This document shows positions 58,801 to 64,000 of a stretch of 64,000 bases of DNA, one piece after another (the stretch's first letter is position 1; the number at the start of each line of letters is the position of its first letter). The translations under genes and the position numbers were made by a program. The notes below the pieces were generated by a model, which was given only the letters and a program-made list of their open reading frames with translations, was not told the DNA's origin and searched no databases. This DNA is from Rachycentron canadum (taxonomy: Eukaryota > Chordata > Actinopteri > Carangiformes > Rachycentridae), in contig CM076656.1 in the NCBI GenBank assembly GCA_038496675.1, forward strand, positions 20,215,678 through 20,279,677, read 5' to 3'.

Positions 58801-60332
58801 TAATTGGATGGTGTGTGTGATGGGGGTGGGGGGGGGGGTGAAGAGTGAAGGGCAGCAATCTTCACTTTTATGTTTGGTGTGACAATTATGACAAAGAGCA
58901 GCAAAGATGTGGTTGGAAAACAATAATAAATGCATTGAATTGGGTTTGTCAATGACCAGAAATGGACAGAGAGACAGAAAGAAACAGAGACAGATCCTTC
59001 AGGCAGCGGACAGACAAACAGACTGAGTGGGAGGTCCCTGGGCTCATCTCCAATGCACGTTGCCCTGCATTAGCACTACAGCCATCCCGCAAGAGAAAGA
59101 CAGAGAGGGAAAGAGAACCTTGATATATGAAAGTCTTCTATCCATCCATCCATCCATTATTCATTGGTGAATTAGAGCTCGCCTGAATGAAGTGAAGGAG
59201 AAGAGAGGGAGGAGGAGATGGGGAGAGAAGGAGAGAGGGAGAGGTATGGGTTGATTTAAAGAAGGAGAGATGTGGATAGCAACTGTTGTGGTGTTATGAA
59301 AGGGCAGAGGAGTTCAGATGAGGATGTGGCTCCAGTACAGACGGTATTTTTAGATTTGGGGCATTTGACTGGGAGTCTGGGAGGATAAGATTTCCACTGG
59401 CACAAATGTAGTGTTTAGCAAAAAGGCTAAAGAAACTTGAGCTGTGGAGATAAGCAGGTAAATAAAGAGCAGAACTTGAAGGGCCAGGGGTGCAAGTAGG
59501 AGATATGATGATGATGTGTTTGTGTTTTTCGGGGGGGTGTTAGATTGAGGAGAGGGGTGAAGGAGAGGTTAGTGGTGCTCAGAGGATTGTTCTTCTTCTA
59601 AGGGTTAAGAGTTGTTTAGTCAGTGACTGAATGGGAATGGGAATCGTGTTAAGGTTAAATTAACAGAAAGCATAGCTCATGTGATCTGGCTGTTTGCCAG
59701 GTGCACAACTGGAGGTCAGATACATAGAGCACCAGCAGTGATCTCAGCAATCTCCAGCATGGGAGGCATGTGAATGTAATGAGATCTGCCTCTGTTGATT
59801 AGAGATCAGCTGTCCAGGTCTCGGGGGTTTGGTATATTTGCTTAGCATTAGCAGGTCTTCCAAGCCATAATCTAACCCCTGTTATGAGGCAAGTTATTGT
59901 TTTTAATCTGCGATGAGCAGCCGAATTAACGGCTTTGGATGTCTGCCAGCAGATCAACCAGACTCTGCTGAGTGTAGCCAGTCAGTCATAGCTGACTGCA
60001 CGGCATTTAGATTCACACGTTGCTGTTCTGATGGATTCATCTGAATAGTTATTTTATTGACTGCATTGCTTGGCAAAAATAAATAAAAAGAAAAAAACTT
60101 GATTTGGCTGTCGTGGACACCCTGCCCTGTCTTCACAGATTAAAGCTCAGCAGTCTGAGTGATAGAAAAGAATAATGCAAAAAGCAGGGAGGTGATGATG
60201 GATGGGTGGAGAGAAGAAGAGAGACGCGCGACCTTGTATCTGCTGTGTGTTTTGATGTTTTTATCTTCTCACGCTGCCGCTCTCTGCTGCACTCACACAC
60301 AGTTTACTGCAGAGAGGTTGCCCCCCCCCCTC

Positions 60333-60361
<29 letters not shown>
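60333..60361. repeat. (CA)n microsatellite after C10
   Basis: C10 run at 60321-60330, then a CA run of about 29 bp and a further interrupted CA stretch to about 60421. Confidence 0.93.
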
Positions 60362-60367
<6 letters not shown>

Positions 60368-62006
60368 ACACAAACACATACAACATGCATGCTTGCAGAG
60401 ACACATACACATGCACACACTCGGACACATAAGGAGCTGTGTGCTACAGAGGGTGTGGGTGTGATTGTGCTATAGATGATGACAGCAGGGCCATATGCTG
60501 ATGTATTTCTGTTTTTTGTGGTTGTGCAATTATAATACAACCAATGAAATATTACTGTGTCCACTCTAATCTCTGCTGTAAACGCTATAAATGTTTTGAG
60601 GAAATGAGAAAAACCTTCCTTTTCATGCAGAAGCTTAACAGCATTACACACATTGATTTATATTTTCAGTGTCACAGTCTGATCTTAGCGTTTTAACTCT
60701 GCTTCTCTGCACTGGGATAAGGAAGCTATTGTTATTTTAAGTCTAATGATATATTTGTGGTGGATGTGTGTCGTTTTGGATGGGCATCATGGTCTGGTGA
60801 TTCATGGTGTGGGTGGGTTTGCACTGTGTGTGTTAGTGGGTGAGAAGAGCGTTGCAGAAGACACAGCGTCCTTCACTGTACCTGTGTGCTGCATCTCTGC
60901 ATCTCTGGAGAAACGGCTCTCTTGGCTCAGAGGCATGAGAATGTGGTGAAAACGTACGTCACACGAAGCTCATATGTTTTATTATCTCTATATTGCTATA
61001 TTGACTCTCTCAGATGACTGTCAACACAATTATGGGCCTCACCGCTATATACACCTGAGCAGAGGGGATCTGTTTCAGATCTGATATCTGATGGAAGCAT
61101 TTCTCCAGCAGCAGAGAGTTTAACTTTAAATTGAGCCAGTTCCCATGAGAGTCAATGCCAGTGCGCAGGATTGCATGTGTGTATGCATGTGAAAGGTGGG
61201 TTGCAGAGTTGGCATAAGTATTTGTGTTTTGTCTTTACCCGTGGGCAAAATGAGAGTGACACACTCGGAGAAAAAGACAGAGACGTGGCAGTGGAGATTC
61301 AGCAGCAGTGAGGGCTGATAATGGCAGACAAAATGAGAGAGGCAGCATGAAAGAAAAAAGAGAGGTGACATTGGTGGTAATTGGAGGAAAGGAAGCTAAA
61401 GCCTCAGGGAGCCTCCTCTCCCCGACGTTACTATTACAAAAGACACGTGAAAATAAAAAAAACTGGATGCAGCAGAGAGCTGAGAGCCTGGCTGAAAAAT
61501 GTGCTTCTCCAGTAAATTTGGTTTCAAAGTACATTTGATTGTTTACCAATTGAAGGAAGCAAGAATTGAAATTTAAGTTTAATATATTTGAGGTCAGGAG
61601 ATTCTTTCAGGGGGCACAATAATATTGGTCCAGATATAATTTTTCTTCTTATTTACACTATATCACATTCTTCTAATCCAGAGACAAGATGAGAGAAAGA
61701 GATATTAATAATTCACAGCTATTGTTCCCTCCTGGACTGCCTGTTTTTATATTAAATGTTGAATTATTAACCGTGTGTGAAATTGGAAGTATGGCCAATC
61801 TCCCCTTCGGTGCTCATGAGTCTTCAGAAACTGTCCTGTCACTTAGTGGCAGCCAAAATGGCGCCAAAACAGGTGGATGGTAAAGAAGAAGGTCAATCAC
61901 AATAGCAGGAGAGTATTTAATGGTTTCATGGTGCATAAGAGGTAGAATCAGGAAGATGAGACATTGAAATACAACACCACGGTGTGTTCACTCTCTCTCT
62001 CTCAGA

Positions 62007-62007
<1 letters not shown>

Positions 62008-62054
<47 letters not shown>

Positions 62055-62055
62055 N

Positions 62056-62112
<57 letters not shown>
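62008..62112. repeat. (CA)n microsatellite with an unresolved base at 62055
   Basis: CA run of about 105 bp. The N replaces a C and keeps the dinucleotide phase. Confidence 0.97.
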
Positions 62113-62113
<1 letters not shown>

Positions 62114-63402
62114 CAAGTGGCTCAAGCTTTGTCACTTAGTTTAAAGTCACCATGTCAGGATTGTTAGTGCTCATCATTGTCAACACTTCCTCTTAACCAT
62201 CCCTGCTACTATACACTGGCCTCAGGGACTATGCATATTTCATATCCCCCTCAACATGTGTCTAATGTATTCATGATGTGCGTTAATAATAACCAATACC
62301 TCCAACGCTGGTGGAGTTGACTCACTGTTAGGGTCTCGTCCTGTGTGTATGTTACTATCATTTAAAGAAGCCTCCTCTTGACTTGTGAACAGCTACATTA
62401 TAGTGAGGCCCCTCAGTGGCTTTTCAGTAGAAACAACAGTTTGTCTCTGTTTTGCATTTCGTCCTCGGGGCAAACTGCGCGGTATCTTCTTGACAAGTGC
62501 CATCTGATAATTAGGACTCATAATCACCCTATTAGTATGCAGCTCAATTGAGCAGAGAGCAGCTTATTGTTCCCCTGGCATGAGCAGCAGCCATGTATTA
62601 GAGGATTATTGTACATTTCTTGTTCGTGTGTTTAGAGAATGAATCATATGTGTAGTGACTTTAATTGCTGCATTGTTAATCTCAGAAGCATTTGTTTTTA
62701 ATGTTGCCAGCAAGTTGGGTTACAGTATTGATAAATCCTCTATTAGGGTGCAGGGTATTGTCCTTGAAAGCATAAAAATCACTGATTGGGGGGGGGGCTC
62801 TGCGTTTCAAAGTTGGCTTCGTTGTAAGATTGCGACGTTATTTTCTGCACCTTTCTGTGGACACACAAAGCCCAGCTGAACTTTCTCCATCACTGTTACC
62901 ATGGCACCAAAGAAAGAGACTAGAATCACTTGAGCCTTGTTTTGTTCCCGTGACATTCAGGACCCAAACACAATAACCGTAGAACATGAAGAACTAAGGG
63001 CCGGGGTGTTAGGTTGAATTTTAATACTGTCCTGTGAAAGCATGCTAATACCTCTTGAGAACACAAGCACCCTGGGTAAATTAACTTGATTTATTCTTTG
63101 CACTGTGACAAAAGCTTCATTATCACAATGGAAATATGTTGTCTACTGCTCCCACTATAATAGGATGACACCTTACACTATATACAGTGTAGGCATTATA
63201 TATCTGTGATGATCATGATAATTGTGACAATCAGATATAGAAAGTACAAGGTTTTTATCATTGTGTACTATACCTGTATATTGACCAATGGTTGTAGTGA
63301 CTAGTGACTGTCAGCAGTACTGGGTACCTTAATATCTTCACTTTGCTTTAAATAGACTGATATGCACACGTGCATATCAAAATAATTTGATTAATGCAGT
63401 CC

Positions 63403-63756
63403 TTAAACCTACAATATGCCAGTTCTGGAAGTAAAGTTAGTGCTAGCATGAGACTCTCTGCCCTCTTTCTGTTACTCTCTGTCCAGCCCTTTGCTACATC
63501 CCCGTCACGTTCACTGTCTCAGATAAATGTAGGAATCGTGTGCTTGCTTGGCTGTGAGTGTGTTCACATATCGGCTGACAGCCAGGAACTCCCACCCCTG
63601 ACTTTGCCCTCGTCTGATTGGTTTGAGGGGCAAAGTTTGCCCAAACACTTTTGAAGGAAATATCTCTTGCACTGCCTATGACGGCTCCTCTCCACATTAA
63701 GATACGTTGTGTTCGATTTTTTTCAACTATAAAAATGTTACATTCTGTAGCTTTAA
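63403..63756. mobile_element. TTAA-bounded nonautonomous DNA element
   Basis: The 354-bp unit begins TTAAACCTACAATATGCCA and ends TTACATTCTGTAGCTTTAA. The reverse complement of the end, TTAAAGCTACAGAATGTAA, aligns with the start in 14 of 19 positions, so diverged terminal inverted repeats are present. Both ends carry TTAA, the target-site duplication of piggyBac-type elements. The interior shows no transposase. The terminus resembles the repeat beginning at 10219. Confidence 0.6.
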
Positions 63757-64000
63757 CTCTAAACTTAATTCTAATTAAAATTTGTCTTTCAATGTTTGTG
63801 TGTATGAAAGTTTTTTTAAAGCACCACTGGATAATGTGCATGGTTTGTTTCTGAGAAGTGAAAATACTGTAAAAATATTACAAAATGTGCTATTCACTCT
63901 TACGGTGCTGTTTTATCTTGGCAATGCTTCAGTAGTGACTCAAGAGGTCTGTATATTGTGTGTCTGTATGTGTGTACAACCCAGGTTAACAAGGAACAGT

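Larger units (their letters stand above)
52101..64000 (+). other. xpr1: xpr1 intron 2 (continues past the window)
   Basis: No further xpr1 exon is recognised. Contents: a SINE-like fragment at 53820-53985, ATTC repeats at 55431-55491, (GT)n at 55247-55280, an ACATGC/CA array at 55617-55686, a C17 run at 55794-55810, (CA)n at 60333-60361 and 62008-62112, and a TTAA-bounded element at 63403-63756. Homeodomain-motif-rich repeat-poor blocks lie at 55060-55225, 57110-57340 and 62470-62660. Confidence 0.8.

Noticed and set aside
52101..64000. Search for xpr1 exon 3 (expected region following SIE, with the EDTVKRYF motif)
   Set aside because: No matching reading flanked by splice signals was seen; the exon probably lies beyond the window.
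1..64000. CRISPR arrays, operons, integrons, phage or bacterial defence systems
   Set aside because: The window is eukaryotic; direct repeats are microsatellites and transposon relics without spacer organisation.

Overview
This window is vertebrate nuclear DNA, almost certainly from a ray-finned (teleost) fish and probably a percomorph. Coding sequence is split into short exons with GT/AG introns, intergenic DNA is rich in long (CA)n/(TG)n microsatellites, and several dispersed repeats match families I recognise from teleost genomes. It is not bacterial or viral. There are no operons, CRISPR arrays or phage genes.

Three genes are present, in the order and orientation known from human chromosome 1q25: LHX4 (+), ACBD6 (-), XPR1 (+). 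(1) 1-6.5 kb: the 3' half of lhx4, exons 3-6, encoding LIM domain 2, the homeodomain and the C-terminal tail, plus a long 3'UTR. (2) About 6.5-13 kb: the tail-to-tail intergenic interval with microsatellites and four transposon or LINE-tail relics. (3) 13.9-43.6 kb, minus strand: a complete acbd6 of eight coding exons. The joined reading frame is 900 bp (299 residues plus stop), with every splice phase consistent. (4) 43.6-45.65 kb: a head-to-head intergenic region, probably holding the promoters of acbd6 and xpr1. (5) 45.65-64 kb: the first two coding exons of xpr1 (40 residues of the SPX domain) and two large introns. The rest of the gene lies beyond the window.

The genes do not form a pathway. 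LHX4 is a developmental LIM-homeodomain transcription factor, ACBD6 an acyl-CoA binding ankyrin protein linked to N-myristoylation, and XPR1 a phosphate exporter. What probably holds them together is regulatory. The acbd6 and xpr1 introns contain low-repeat, homeodomain-motif-rich blocks that look like conserved noncoding elements, and some may be long-range enhancers of lhx4. That is inference from base composition and motifs, not alignment.

I did not find a novel gene system. The best second-look items are a hAT-type nonautonomous element with intact terminal inverted repeats and a perfect 8-bp target duplication close to the 3' end of acbd6, two related diverged repeat copies in acbd6 intron 6, TTAA-bounded elements, an upstream-ORF cluster and possible alternative leader exon for xpr1, and several candidate enhancers. 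Two single-base N characters inside long (CA)n tracts suggest collapsed or unresolved repeat lengths.
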